Positions 33,248-42,315 of a stretch of 46,957 nucleotides of DNA are shown here, piece after piece. Where the stretch lies: assembly GCA_030672305.1 (NCBI GenBank), contig DAOVGR010000075.1, positions 1-46,957 of the forward strand. Direction: 5' to 3'. Both the position numbers and the translations under genes were made by a program. Positions within the stretch are counted from its first letter, which is position 1; every line of letters starts with the position of its first letter. The stretch comes from Thermoplasmatales archaeon. GTDB lineage: Archaea; Thermoplasmatota; E2; DHVEG-1. The notes below the pieces were generated by a model. It made no database searches and was not told the origin of the DNA. It saw only the letters and a list, made by a program, of their open reading frames with translations.

Positions 33248-34648
33248 ATGACAGATTTAATTGATGAAATGCTAAATCGAATGGTTGATGAGAAACGTAA
33301 TAAACTTAAGACTTGGAATATCAACACCTTGAGGAGATTTGATAAGTCAAACAAAAGAAAAAATTTAAGATTTGCAACTAGAGATAATCAACTAAAAATC
33401 TTACTTAACTTTTCTATTACAGTTAATAAAACATTTAATCAAATAATACGTTCGAATGTGAACAATTATTTTGATAATCTTGATTTGTCACCTTCTACTA
33501 TTGAGCAACGGCGAATTGTTGTTACTAAATTTTTCAAATGGCATTATGATATAGAAAATCCAACTCTTTTAAAAGATTTACATCCAGATAAAGAAGCTTA
33601 TAATAAAATAATCAAACCTTCTGAGCTATTGGCTGATGAAGAAATTAAGAAATTAATCTTGGTGTCTGATAACTCTAGAGATAAAGCTTTTATTGCAACC
33701 TTGGCAGATAGTGGTGCTCGTATTGGTGAAATTCTTTCGATGGAATTTAAGGATGCTAATTTTGAGGGTGATACTTGTTTCATTTTTCTTCCAGATAGTA
33801 AAACTCAGAGAAGGAGAGTTGGATTAACATATTCTACACCATATTTACAGAGTTGGTTGGATAATTATCCTGCAAATTTAAAAAATCCTGATGCTCCATT
33901 ATGGATTGCTCTTAGTCCAAAATCTTATGGTCATAGGTTAACTGATAGTGCTTCTTATGAGATACTTCAGAAACTTAAGAGAAGAAGTGGGATTAAGAAA
34001 AAAATCAACCATCATTTATTTCGTCATTCTTGTCTGAGTAAATGCAGGAAAGCGGGACTTTCAGATGTGTTTTCTAGGAGACGGCATGGTTTGGCTCCTG
34101 GTAGCAAAGTCATTGAGCGTTATACACATATAGATGATGAGGAGACTCACAATGGTTATCTTAAGGCTATGGGTTATGAACCTAAAAAACCTATAAGGGA
34201 AGACCCTGAGATTTTGAAACCTAAGAAATGTTTCCGATGTGGTTCTTCCAATCCTGTTACCGCTAAATATTGCAATAAATGTTATTGTTCGTTGGATTAT
34301 GAGGCAGTTGAACGTGATTTGAATCTCCTTGAATTATTCAAGACTAGATTTACAGAGCTTGAAGGTATCAATGTCGACAGGATGCTTGTTAATTATCGAC
34401 ATCTAAAGACTGAAACGAGTTATATGGAGAAATTATTTGATTGTTTTAATGGCAATAACGAGGTCAAAATCAGTGAGGTTAGAAGGCAACTTGGTTTAAG
34501 GGATGATGATGCTCTGGAACTTCTTCAATACTTAGTGACTGCTGAACAAATCACTTTCGATAAGGATATGATTTATCTTAAGGATAAGGAGGAATTTAAG
34601 AAGTTTATATCTATGCAAAAACGGTATATTAGTTTTAACAGTGATTAG
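33248..34648 (+). CDS. Tyrosine recombinase/integrase with zinc ribbon and C-terminal helical domain
   Basis: 466 residues, GGAGGTG before ATG 33248. An N-terminal core-binding SAM-like domain spans about 40-115. The catalytic residues are Arg in DSGARIGEILSMEF (about 157), HLFRHS (H-x-x-R, about 257), a His in RRRHGLAPGSK (about 279) and the nucleophilic Tyr in VIERYTHID (about 292). A zinc ribbon follows (CFRCGSSNPVTAKYCNKC, 327-345), then 120 residues ending in a winged-helix-like region (VKISEVRRQLGLRDDDALEL). This layout is common in archaeal integrases of the XerA/SSV relatives. It is the mobility gene of the second element. Confidence 0.93.
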   Translation: MTDLIDEMLNRMVDEKRNKLKTWNINTLRRFDKSNKRKNLRFATRDNQLKILLNFSITVNKTFNQIIRSNVNNYFDNLDLSPSTIEQRRIVVTKFFKWHYDIENPTLLKDLHPDKEAYNKIIKPSELLADEEIKKLILVSDNSRDKAFIATLADSGARIGEILSMEFKDANFEGDTCFIFLPDSKTQRRRVGLTYSTPYLQSWLDNYPANLKNPDAPLWIALSPKSYGHRLTDSASYEILQKLKRRSGIKKKINHHLFRHSCLSKCRKAGLSDVFSRRRHGLAPGSKVIERYTHIDDEETHNGYLKAMGYEPKKPIREDPEILKPKKCFRCGSSNPVTAKYCNKCYCSLDYEAVERDLNLLELFKTRFTELEGINVDRMLVNYRHLKTETSYMEKLFDCFNGNNEVKISEVRRQLGLRDDDALELLQYLVTAEQITFDKDMIYLKDKEEFKKFISMQKRYISFNSD

Positions 34649-34947
34649 CGAGGTTCAAATGAGGGGAATATATTATTATTTAAACACTGAGAACTCATTG
34701 GGAGGGTTATTATTGACAAAGCATCCAGCGTGTTCAATAGCAAATTTAGACCATAATTATAATATTTATAGGAGTTAATTTGAAAGATAAATTTCAGGCA
34801 AAAAATTTTAAATACTACTACAAAAATTATAAAATATAATAAATTTTGGCAGTTAAAACCTGTCCGTTCCAGTAGCTTTTGGAATGTGAGGGCTAACGTT
34901 TTTTGGTTCCATTTAAGCAATGTTAGATGAAAGGAAGAAAGGAAAAT

Positions 34948-35127
34948 ATGAACAGAAAAACAATATCAAGATTTTTAGGCAAGAAGGTCAAGCTGGTAAC
35001 AGAAGGATATGCTCTCTATGGAGTCATAAAAGAGCTGCAGGATGATTGTATAATTTTCCAATCAAGTGAAGCTATATCTGCTATTAGATTGAACGCTATC
35101 GACAAAATTGTTTGTCAATGTAAGTAA
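34948..35127 (+). CDS. Sm/LSm-like mini-protein (element 2 copy)
   Basis: 59 residues from ATG 34948; AAAGGA lies upstream and ATG 34927 is an in-frame alternative without a ribosome site. The sequence ISRFLGKKVKLVTEGYALYG, then VIKELQDDCIIFQSSEAISA and NAIDKI, has the five-strand Sm-like pattern and aligns with 3377-3574. The stop lies 12 bases before the next ATG. The 280 bases between the integrase and this gene hold only an AT-rich stretch and a TTCCA/TGGAA hairpin near 34864. Confidence 0.7.
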   Translation: MNRKTISRFLGKKVKLVTEGYALYGVIKELQDDCIIFQSSEAISAIRLNAIDKIVCQCK

Positions 35128-35139
35128 AGAGGTATGATT

Positions 35140-36429
35140 ATGGAAGAAGGAAAAGATGAACTTGTGTATAATACTACTAGTTCTATAGATAATAATTGTT
35201 TTATGGAAAGGTTTCAAAATATTATTGAAGAGTATACAGATGTCCCAGAGAAATTTACAACAGCTGTATCTTATCCACTTATAGCAGAGACTTTAGGTCG
35301 TTTTTATAAATTAACACATTTGAAGGATTATCGACCAAATCTTTATATTATTCTAGCTTCAGCTCCAAGAATAGGAAGACGGGGTTCATTAACAAAAGCT
35401 TTTTCTTATGTCCTAGAAGGGGTATTTTCTATTTATTATAAGGAGCTCAAAAAGGATGAATTATTGGGTTATGAGATTAAAGCTCATATGCTAGAAGGTG
35501 GGTCACCACAGGGACTTATTGATGATATTAATTACTTTTGGGACACTGGAATTGTTTCATATGCTATTAGGTCAAGTGAGTTTGGCCGATTATTTAAATT
35601 AATTTATCAAGGAACAAATTACATGAATGGTATGGATGGTCTTTTATGTAAACTTTGGAGTGGAGAATCATATTATGAGAGTTTTAGTAGTCGTGGAAAA
35701 AAACATAAACCAAGGTATTTACCACCTAATCGATACTTTAATTTACTTGGAACGATGCAGAAAGCGGAAAAATATCTTGACGACAAGAAAGTTGCAGAAA
35801 CTGGTTTAGCAAGACGTTTGTCCATATGGGATGTTTCTGGGGAAGAATTATTAGATAAGTATAAACCTTTGTTGGGTAGAGATGAAGAAAAGATGTATAT
35901 AAAACTAGGAGAGCTTGGACAAGAACTTGGTAAACGCATGTTTGATACACGAAATAGACTAGGTGATAATGATTTTTTATACTTGGATTTTACAGATGGT
36001 GCTAAGGAGAAATTTAATGATTTGGACAGGACTTTAGATAGGAAAGCAAAGGAGAATGATGATGACCCTTATTATTTATTTATTCAAGGGCAGATTGATC
36101 AAACACTAAAGTTCGCTATGAATAGGGCAATTTCTAGAGGTTCTGATGTAATAAATGAGGAAGATTTCGATGTTTCTTTATCTCATGCAAAAATATCAGC
36201 TATACCTCTTAAACCATTATTTAATAAACTGAAAGTACCTAAGATAATGAGGGATAAGGAACATCTTCTGAGTAAGATGGAAGATTATTTTAAACGTGGT
36301 TTAAGTAGGTCTAAAGTTCAGCAGAGAATGATAGGTTATGGTGTTCATGCATTTGAGTTCAATGAATACTTGAGCGTATTGATTGATGATGGACGACTAT
36401 CTGAAGAACAAATAAAACCTAAATCTTAA
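35140..36429 (+). CDS. DUF3987-like replication ATPase homologue with degenerate Walker A (element 2 copy)
   Basis: 429 residues from ATG 35140 (AGAGGT six bases before; ATG 35134 is in frame). It aligns along its length with the protein at 3574: EEYTDVPEKF, RPNLYIILASAPRIGRRGS where the P-loop should be, GGSPQGLIDDI, SSEFGRLFK in the Walker B position, LLCKLWSGESYYESFSSRG and GLARRLSIWDV. In both proteins the P-loop lysine is replaced, leaving a shared P-x(3-4)-R-R-x-S. The C-terminal 60 residues (LLSKMEDYFKRGLSRSKV...) fit a winged helix. An origin-binding or replisome-loading role is inferred from its position next to palindromic repeats and from the family. Confidence 0.75.
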   Translation: MEEGKDELVYNTTSSIDNNCFMERFQNIIEEYTDVPEKFTTAVSYPLIAETLGRFYKLTHLKDYRPNLYIILASAPRIGRRGSLTKAFSYVLEGVFSIYYKELKKDELLGYEIKAHMLEGGSPQGLIDDINYFWDTGIVSYAIRSSEFGRLFKLIYQGTNYMNGMDGLLCKLWSGESYYESFSSRGKKHKPRYLPPNRYFNLLGTMQKAEKYLDDKKVAETGLARRLSIWDVSGEELLDKYKPLLGRDEEKMYIKLGELGQELGKRMFDTRNRLGDNDFLYLDFTDGAKEKFNDLDRTLDRKAKENDDDPYYLFIQGQIDQTLKFAMNRAISRGSDVINEEDFDVSLSHAKISAIPLKPLFNKLKVPKIMRDKEHLLSKMEDYFKRGLSRSKVQQRMIGYGVHAFEFNEYLSVLIDDGRLSEEQIKPKS

Positions 36430-36436
36430 TTTTTTT

Positions 36437-36966
36437 TTATTATAAATTTATAAGTTGATTATAAAGTGTGTTTTATAATGAGTTTATATCTATGAAATGG
36501 GTTATTATTATAAAATTATAAGTGGTTTTATTAATAAATTGTTTTCCAAGTAAAACAAAATTCCTTAATTTTTTTAATAAATTTTATTTATAATTTTTAT
36601 AATTGAGGTGTTCATTAGAAATAAACAGGTTATAAATTTTAGATTATAATCGTTTATAATTTTTATAATTTTCTTGTTTTTCTAGATAAGAATAGTCAAG
36701 ATATTCTAAACACGGTAAACTTTAACCTATTCTGTCCATTTTATACTTATAACTATATACTTCTTTTTTGGTCATATTTTATTATAATAAAATATAATAA
36801 ACATTTAGAAGTGAGTGAGTGCTTGTGAGTTCGCAATATCAAGCATAGTATATTTTAATCAATGTACAGTGATGAGAGTCAAAAAATACGGTTGTTAATG
36901 TTTGGGATATTCCCTAAACCTAATTTAGGATTATATCAACCACCCTGTTATTATAAAAATTATAAG
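36437..36966. repeat. Palindromic repeats after the ATPase-like gene, candidate origin of element 2
   Basis: Five copies of an imperfect palindrome, consensus TTATTATAA(A)AATTATAAG, lie at 36437-36454, 36505-36522, 36587-36604, 36653-36670 and 36948-36966 within a 684-base gene-free tract. The placement matches the iterons after the ATPase-like gene of element 1, although the motif differs. The repeats could be initiator sites or AT-rich unwinding sequence. Confidence 0.6.
36856..36873 (+). repeat. Direct repeat TAATCAATGTACAGTGAT, copy 1
   Basis: The same 18 bases recur at 40048-40065 in the same orientation. This copy lies 240 bases before the membrane-protein gene at 37114. The copies frame a 3.2-kb segment with that gene and the OLD-family nuclease. 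Confidence 0.7.
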
Positions 36967-37113
36967 GAATTCCCTCCTTATATGCTCCTGTAGGTGTCAT
37001 TGAACTAATCCTGTTGACAAAGGAGTAAATGAAAAGAGATATCTACAAATTCGATATAGAATTTGATTGGTATGAGATAAAGTTATAACTGAAATTTCAA
37101 TTATTATTATACA

Positions 37114-38154
37114 ATGGGGATTATAACATTTACAATAATTGGTCTAATCTTCCAATTGTTTAGTTTTTTTATTTTGTTTTATAGCTCAATGACTGGACAT
37201 ATAAGGTTGGTAAATAAGTTTTGTTTAACACATAATACATTAAATAGATTCGGAAGATTTGTACAAAACAACTTTCGTGGGGAAAATCAAACAGTCTATG
37301 TCGGTATTAAAAGATTTTTTTACACAATTTCAGCTTTAATTTTTGTAATTGGGAGTATTTTACAAATTATTGGACTTTTAAGAATAGAGGATGTAACGCC
37401 CTCTGAGATATCTCTGATTGATATTCTTCCCATAGTAATTATAATTATAATCATAATACTCTTCTCTTCATGGATAATACTTAAGAGTAAAAGAGAGTTG
37501 ATAACAACATTGTTTTCAGTTCTTGTTGTTTTTTTAGCATCTCTGTCGGTTATTTATGCATATCAAACCATTAATTGGTATCAAAATCCTCAACCTCTCT
37601 ATCAAAGTTGGACAAATGTTGATAGTGAAATCAGAAACGATGGAATACATACAGTCAGTATATGGACAGGTTATTCTCCTCATGAAGGATTAAACTCCCC
37701 CTTAACAGGTTGGAATAATTTTAAGATAAAAGTTTACATCAATAATGCAGGCAGAGCACCTATAACTGGAACAATTGTGGGTATAGATATTTCTACAGAA
37801 AATCTTGCTGTTCCTTTTCCTTTTAAAATTTATACTATTAGAACCCCAGTTCAGTGGATTGAATATGATTTTACAAATAAAACACTCGTGGATAGTTTCG
37901 GTCAAGAAAGGACGGGATGGGTAAACGAATATCTTGTATCTGATTTTCCTCCTGTTTTGAAGGTTAATGGGAATGAGATAAAAAAACTTGAGATTTGGGA
38001 TTTTAGAGTGGGAACGATAGCGCCAGAAAATACAGTTGAAATTGAAATTGGACTTTTTGCAGCTCAAAATAATGCTACTGGAGAATTAGAACTTACAATC
38101 ACATCTGAAAATGAACCAGATCATAATATTGTTATCCCATTAAAATCCAATTAA
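37114..38154 (+). CDS. Polytopic membrane protein with a large extracellular beta domain
   Basis: 346 residues. Four membrane helices: two in 1-95 (FTIIGLIFQLFSFFILFYSS, FYTISALIFVIGSILQII), one around 108-130 (ILPIVIIIIIIILFSSWIIL) and one around 138-158 (LFSVLVVFLASLSVIYAY). The remaining 180 residues form an Ig-like beta domain (NNFKIKVYINNAGRAPITGT, NTVEIEIGLFAAQNNATGEL) facing outward. I recognise no family. The gene is convergent with the OLD-family nuclease gene (46 bases between stops) and probably belongs to the cargo of the second element. Confidence 0.7.
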   Translation: MGIITFTIIGLIFQLFSFFILFYSSMTGHIRLVNKFCLTHNTLNRFGRFVQNNFRGENQTVYVGIKRFFYTISALIFVIGSILQIIGLLRIEDVTPSEISLIDILPIVIIIIIIILFSSWIILKSKRELITTLFSVLVVFLASLSVIYAYQTINWYQNPQPLYQSWTNVDSEIRNDGIHTVSIWTGYSPHEGLNSPLTGWNNFKIKVYINNAGRAPITGTIVGIDISTENLAVPFPFKIYTIRTPVQWIEYDFTNKTLVDSFGQERTGWVNEYLVSDFPPVLKVNGNEIKKLEIWDFRVGTIAPENTVEIEIGLFAAQNNATGELELTITSENEPDHNIVIPLKSN

Positions 38155-38200
38155 GTTTATTGAAACTACTCATGTTGGACAGGAGAAAAATATTACATTT

Positions 38201-39907
38201 TTATTCTAATTTTGATAAGAATTCTTCAATCTTCTTTTTTGAATTATTACTCAAAATTGATTTCCAATATTTACCTAAAATAAAGTATAGATCTCCTATT
38301 GATTTGATTTTTTCATAATTTAGTTGATTTTTATTTAGATCTCTTTTTATTCCTTCAACAATCTTTCGTTCATTTTCATGTGTATCGTCTTCAGGTATCT
38401 TTGCCAGTAATTTATCCAACACTTTTTCTATATTCTCCCTTTCCTTGATTTCATCTTCAGCTTTTCCGAATATAAAAGGTTCTAACTCTGTTGGCTCAAA
38501 ATACATTGTATGAATCTCATTAATGGGAGTTTTTATAGCAGTAATTTTTCTTTCCGTAGCCTCTTCACTATCTTTATCAAAGAAAAGAAGAACTTTTCTT
38601 GTATTTGACAATAAATGCCCTTCAATAAAGTTCCAAATCTGGCTCTCTGGTGATCCCTTGCATTTGTGTATCTTAAAATCATCTTTGTTATCCAGCCCCT
38701 CCAAAACTCCCTGGAGAAAATATTTATCAATACCTTCAACGAATATCATAACTTTTGGTAAATCAAAAATACTTAACCCTAATTCTAGATCTACAGCTTC
38801 TTCAATTTTTTTACTATCGAGGTTATATTCCCTAAGTTGTGAGATGTCATCCATTTTTATCATTCTTGAGCTGCCCTCTTCGTCTCTAAAAACATAGAAG
38901 ATATCGATAAGCTCTGGATTGTCTCTTCTAATTTTTGAGAAAGAAGAATAAACTGTTGGGGAATGAGTTGTCAAAAGGATAACTATGTTGTCTTTCAACT
39001 CATTTTCTTTTATTGCTGAAGAAATTATGTTTGGAAGAGCTTGTTGTCTGTTTAACTGAAGACCATCTTCTATTTCATCGATTAAAAGTATGTTAAAAAA
39101 ATTTTTAATATTTTTAACTTTTTTTAACCAGGATAAATAACATAAATGTTGGATCAATAATGATTTTTTAAATCCAGCTGAAAGGCAGCTCAAGTCAATA
39201 AAATCATTTAAATATCCATCTTTTACAGAACCTTCTTCGAATTCACAATCAGTTATTTCAGGCACAACTTTAGATACCGCATCTGCTAATTCATCGGTAC
39301 ATCTTGCTCTCTCTCTATATCCCTTTATTTTTTTAGATAATTCAGAAATTTTATACATTAATCTCTTATTAAAAGTATCATAAGTATTAGAATCTAGTAA
39401 AAAAATATCAAAAAAATCTAGTTTCTTTTCCGTAAAAGTTGTAGAAGGAGTCACATTTTTTATATCAAAGCTTAAACTCGTTTCAAAAATATCGCCTGTT
39501 GATGCCAACTTCTCTGCTTCTCCTTTCCCTTCAAATTTATCTTCAAAAACAGTAGTAACAATTTCACCTTTTGTCTTTCCAATTGTTAGATATTCTTTAC
39601 AATCAAATTTTGGTAATTTTTTTACATTTTCATCAGAATTAGAGAGTTGTTCGTTTTCTTTTTCTTCCGCATGAAGAAATAAAGAAAATTTTTTAGTCAA
39701 ATTATTGGCATTGCTCGTTAGTAATTTTTTATTAAATGAGTGATAAGCAGAGTATAAAATATTAGATTTACCTCCACCATTAGCACCAACAATAACGTTT
39801 ATTGGTTTGTAAAAACTTAAACAATCAGGTGGATTTTCTGGATCATCATGAATAAAACTCTTAACATTTTTGATTATAACTGCCATATGATAGTGCGATT
39901 TTGTCAT
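38201..39907 (-). CDS. OLD-family AAA ATPase/TOPRIM nuclease (candidate defence protein)
   Basis: 568 residues. An ABC-type ATPase opens with INVIVGANGGGKSNILYSAY (Walker A, 41-49), has LSAGFKKSLLIQHL as signature, LLIDEIEDGLQ as Walker B (about 275) and LLTTHSPTVYS. A TOPRIM domain follows with the catalytic Glu in KVMIFVEGIDK (about 389) and acidic pair in LLFFDKDSEEA (about 442). This is the OLD architecture, to which the Gabija nuclease GajA also belongs; these cut DNA in phage or plasmid defence. No GajB-like helicase is next to it. TATAAATAA lies about 25 bases before the ATG, suggesting a leaderless message; a second possible start is MAVIIKN. The coiled-coil gene is directly upstream on the same strand. 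Confidence 0.85.
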   Translation of the reverse strand: MTKSHYHMAVIIKNVKSFIHDDPENPPDCLSFYKPINVIVGANGGGKSNILYSAYHSFNKKLLTSNANNLTKKFSLFLHAEEKENEQLSNSDENVKKLPKFDCKEYLTIGKTKGEIVTTVFEDKFEGKGEAEKLASTGDIFETSLSFDIKNVTPSTTFTEKKLDFFDIFLLDSNTYDTFNKRLMYKISELSKKIKGYRERARCTDELADAVSKVVPEITDCEFEEGSVKDGYLNDFIDLSCLSAGFKKSLLIQHLCYLSWLKKVKNIKNFFNILLIDEIEDGLQLNRQQALPNIISSAIKENELKDNIVILLTTHSPTVYSSFSKIRRDNPELIDIFYVFRDEEGSSRMIKMDDISQLREYNLDSKKIEEAVDLELGLSIFDLPKVMIFVEGIDKYFLQGVLEGLDNKDDFKIHKCKGSPESQIWNFIEGHLLSNTRKVLLFFDKDSEEATERKITAIKTPINEIHTMYFEPTELEPFIFGKAEDEIKERENIEKVLDKLLAKIPEDDTHENERKIVEGIKRDLNKNQLNYEKIKSIGDLYFILGKYWKSILSNNSKKKIEEFLSKLE

Positions 39908-40046
39908 GTTTAAACAAATAACTCATTTATTTATAATATTTATTAGAAATCTTTAAATTTCGTCAGTAAGTTTGGAGATGTAGGTTGTGAAAAACTACAA
40001 AATCAAAATAAATGGAAATTATAATAAATTTTTCTCCTTAGAATCC

Positions 40047-40070
40047 CTAATCAATGTACAGTGATTAGAG
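40047..40070 (+). repeat. Direct repeat copy 2, near-perfect palindrome
   Basis: This copy of the 36856 repeat is CTAATCA-A-TGTACA-G-TGATTAG, a 22-bp dyad with a single mismatched pair. It lies between the OLD nuclease gene and the coiled-coil gene. The dyad favours a regulator or recombinase dimer as ligand. Confidence 0.65.
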
Positions 40071-40111
40071 GCTAGGAGTCGTATCATCTTTTATGATTAG
40101 ATACAAATAGA

Positions 40112-40927
40112 TCATGAAAATAATTCTTCTAGAAATAATCTAATTAATGCCACCATTCGTTCGATTTCATCTGGTGTCGCTTCAATTTTATAAGAATGTG
40201 TTACAGCATCCTGGATAATCTTTGTATTTGTTAATTTTTTAACAGTGTTTTCTTTGATAAAATTTTCAGTTTCACATATATTGATCTTCTTTGGTAAACC
40301 ATACTCTTTTCCAGTTGATTTATCTATTAGTCTATCAAGTTTTTGAATCATTCTAAACTTAATGTCTATCGAATCTGATATCAATTTTCTAGATAACATA
40401 GCTGTAGAATCCCATTGTAAATTAGCATAATTAAAATTTAATGAATTTATTGTTTTACTTAGTTTTGAAGGTATTTTCGCAATTATTTCAGCGGGGATTG
40501 CTGGTTTAATTTTTTTCAATTCGTCTTCCTTTTTCTTTAATGTTGCTCTAAGTTGAATGTTCTCTTTTTTGATTTGATCCATTTCTCTATCAAATGAACC
40601 TGTAAAACCCTCTATCATTGTTTTTAATTGACCAGTTGCCATAATGACGGAGGATAATAATCCTCTGAGATTTTCATCATCAGAGGTAAAAAAATCGGTA
40701 TTAATATCAGGAAGTGCTAGATCTTTACCATGCTGATCCCTTGCTTCAGATAAGTTGTTCATTAGTTCTCTTAATACTAGATATCTATGGCGAAAATCCA
40801 TACAGGAATGGTAAGAATATGTACCACTTTCAAGAACAGCAATTGCATCATCTCTTAATTGATCTGCCATTTTATGATACATATACAAAGCATTGCTCTT
40901 TGCATCTTGATCTTTATCTCTTTCCAT
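40112..40927 (-). CDS. Coiled-coil protein upstream of the OLD-family nuclease
   Basis: 271 residues, soluble. The N-terminal part is helical (YMYHKMADQLRDDAIAVLES), the middle is a coiled coil (FDREMDQIKKENIQLRATLK), and the last 100 residues (RKLISDSIDIKFRMIQKLDR ... DAVTHSYKIEATPDEIERM) have the helix order of HEPN-like or DUF4145-like domains, but the R-x4-H motif is not present. It could be a sensor or partner of the nuclease, lying on the same strand with about 200 bases between. No firm family. Confidence 0.65.
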   Translation of the reverse strand: MERDKDQDAKSNALYMYHKMADQLRDDAIAVLESGTYSYHSCMDFRHRYLVLRELMNNLSEARDQHGKDLALPDINTDFFTSDDENLRGLLSSVIMATGQLKTMIEGFTGSFDREMDQIKKENIQLRATLKKKEDELKKIKPAIPAEIIAKIPSKLSKTINSLNFNYANLQWDSTAMLSRKLISDSIDIKFRMIQKLDRLIDKSTGKEYGLPKKINICETENFIKENTVKKLTNTKIIQDAVTHSYKIEATPDEIERMVALIRLFLEELFS

Positions 40928-41140
40928 CTTAAGCCTCTTTTAGGATGTTATTATAGATTCATATTTTATAAAATTATTACTCAAGATGAAATACCCCTTA
41001 TAAACCTATTGAATTATGATTGTAGTCTCTGATCCTTATATGATTTTATGATTAGAGTATAAAATTTAAAAAATGATGTGATATTAACAAACTATATAGA
41101 TAACCAATCTTTTACAAATTGTTCTAGTGGGGAGAGAAAC

Positions 41141-42157
41141 ATGAACAAATCCTCTAAAGTTCCAAAATATGTAGTTTATAGGGATGAAGCTTATCCTACT
41201 AGTTGGATTGAATTTGGCAATCCAAAAAAAATCTCTTATTACCTAACAAATAATAATAGAGAGAAACAATTTGTTGAACTTAATGCAACACAGTTAGAAG
41301 ATTGGATAGAACAGCTAGTTAAAAATAAAGATGCAAGTAATCGTGTAGTAGTTTTTTCTCAGGATGTTATCCCTATAACTGTCTATCACGACAAATCTGA
41401 TAATCTTTTAAGAGAATATTTATTTTATGGGGGAAGAATTGTTTGGATAGGTGACATCCCATTTTTTTCTTTAGGTTCAGATACTACTAAAATAAAAGTT
41501 GAGGTAGATGGGAAACCTGTAATTAAGGAGATAAAACAACCATTCAAATTGGGGATAAGACCAAATGATGTTTATGCAATATTTGGCGGAAGTCCTTCAT
41601 TTGCTTTTTCAGATTTAAAAGTTAAAATTACAGAAAGTGGTGAAAAACACAAAATAAGACATAGATGGTATAGCATGAGACCAATGTGTCCTAAATTTAT
41701 CTTGCCTTTTTGGCATCCATTTAAAAGAAGGAGACAAATACTTGCCAAGTCGGTTTTATCTCATCCACTACGGGAGGAAGAAGTTAATCCACAAAAATAT
41801 CGTGGAGAGGGTTCTGATTCATTTTCTACAATAAAAGGTGCTACCGATTTTTTAGGTAATTTTATTAACCTTGCAATTGCCCTATTTGCACTTTCAGCTG
41901 TAACTGGCAGTATTGCTTGGAGTTTGAATATTTTAAGTTTAAGTCAAATCATAACCATTGGCTTTCCTGTATCACTTTTTATTTTAATTATATACACAAT
42001 TTTAAAAAAATATCGAAGAAAAAGATATGCTAGTGCTTGGAAAAAGATTTTTGAAAATAATGGAGAGTTTATTAGAATCTGGGATTACAGACCTAAAGAA
42101 ATACCTGAGGAAGTGATTGATGATCTTTATCAGGTTTCGATAAAAGATATAGATTAA
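41141..42157 (+). CDS. Membrane protein with ThuA/GATase-like soluble domain
   Basis: 338 residues from ATG 41141 with GGGGAGAG before it (GTG 41078 is in frame but lacks a ribosome site). The soluble part includes NRVVVFSQDVIPITVYHD and LLREYLFYGGRIVWIGDIPF, which resemble the flavodoxin-like ThuA/GATase-1-like fold, where a GG-x-x-V turn follows a hydrophobic strand. Two membrane helices follow near the C-terminus (FINLAIALFALSAVTGSIAW, IITIGFPVSLFILIIYTIL) before a basic cytosolic tail. It may sense a ligand and signal through the membrane. The minus-strand remnant that follows shares its stop region. Confidence 0.65.
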   Translation: MNKSSKVPKYVVYRDEAYPTSWIEFGNPKKISYYLTNNNREKQFVELNATQLEDWIEQLVKNKDASNRVVVFSQDVIPITVYHDKSDNLLREYLFYGGRIVWIGDIPFFSLGSDTTKIKVEVDGKPVIKEIKQPFKLGIRPNDVYAIFGGSPSFAFSDLKVKITESGEKHKIRHRWYSMRPMCPKFILPFWHPFKRRRQILAKSVLSHPLREEEVNPQKYRGEGSDSFSTIKGATDFLGNFINLAIALFALSAVTGSIAWSLNILSLSQIITIGFPVSLFILIIYTILKKYRRKRYASAWKKIFENNGEFIRIWDYRPKEIPEEVIDDLYQVSIKDID

Positions 42158-42315
42158 GTATATACTATCTCTCTGATATTTTTTATGCCATCTTCTTCGA
42201 CAGTTTCGATACTAATATGCTTCATAAATTGTTTTTCAAAATATTCTCTCGCCATGTCATCACTTACATGATCGTATCGGAGTGTTGTTACTGCTTTTTT
42301 AATCGCAGTTTTAGA
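42154..42315 (-). pseudogene. Orphan C-terminal remnant of an unidentified gene
   Basis: Between TAA at 42316-42318 and TAA at 42154 the frame encodes 53 residues, including KKAVTTLRYDHVSDDMAREY and EKQFMKHISIETVEEDGIKN. The composition is clearly protein-like but no start codon exists, so the 5' end has been lost. The helix ending in DDMAREYFEKQ vaguely recalls the small C-terminal domain of AAA proteins. It probably marks the right-hand region of element 2. Confidence 0.5.

Noticed and set aside
34645-34920. 91-codon minus-strand frame between integrase and Sm-like gene
   Set aside because: Low-complexity composition, no ribosome site, and it spans AT-rich intergenic sequence.
37702-38067. 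121-codon minus-strand frame
   Set aside because: Antisense to the beta domain of the 37114 membrane protein, with no start signals or recognisable domain.
38523-38897. 124-codon plus-strand frame
   Set aside because: Antisense to the OLD-family nuclease gene, which has clear motifs.
36856-40070. The 18-base direct repeats as attL/attR of the whole second element
   Set aside because: The integrase and replication module lie outside the segment they enclose, and no third copy was seen near 32190 or 42300.
38201-40927. Complete Gabija system
   Set aside because: The OLD nuclease resembles GajA in architecture, but the neighbouring coiled-coil protein has no helicase motifs, so GajB is missing.
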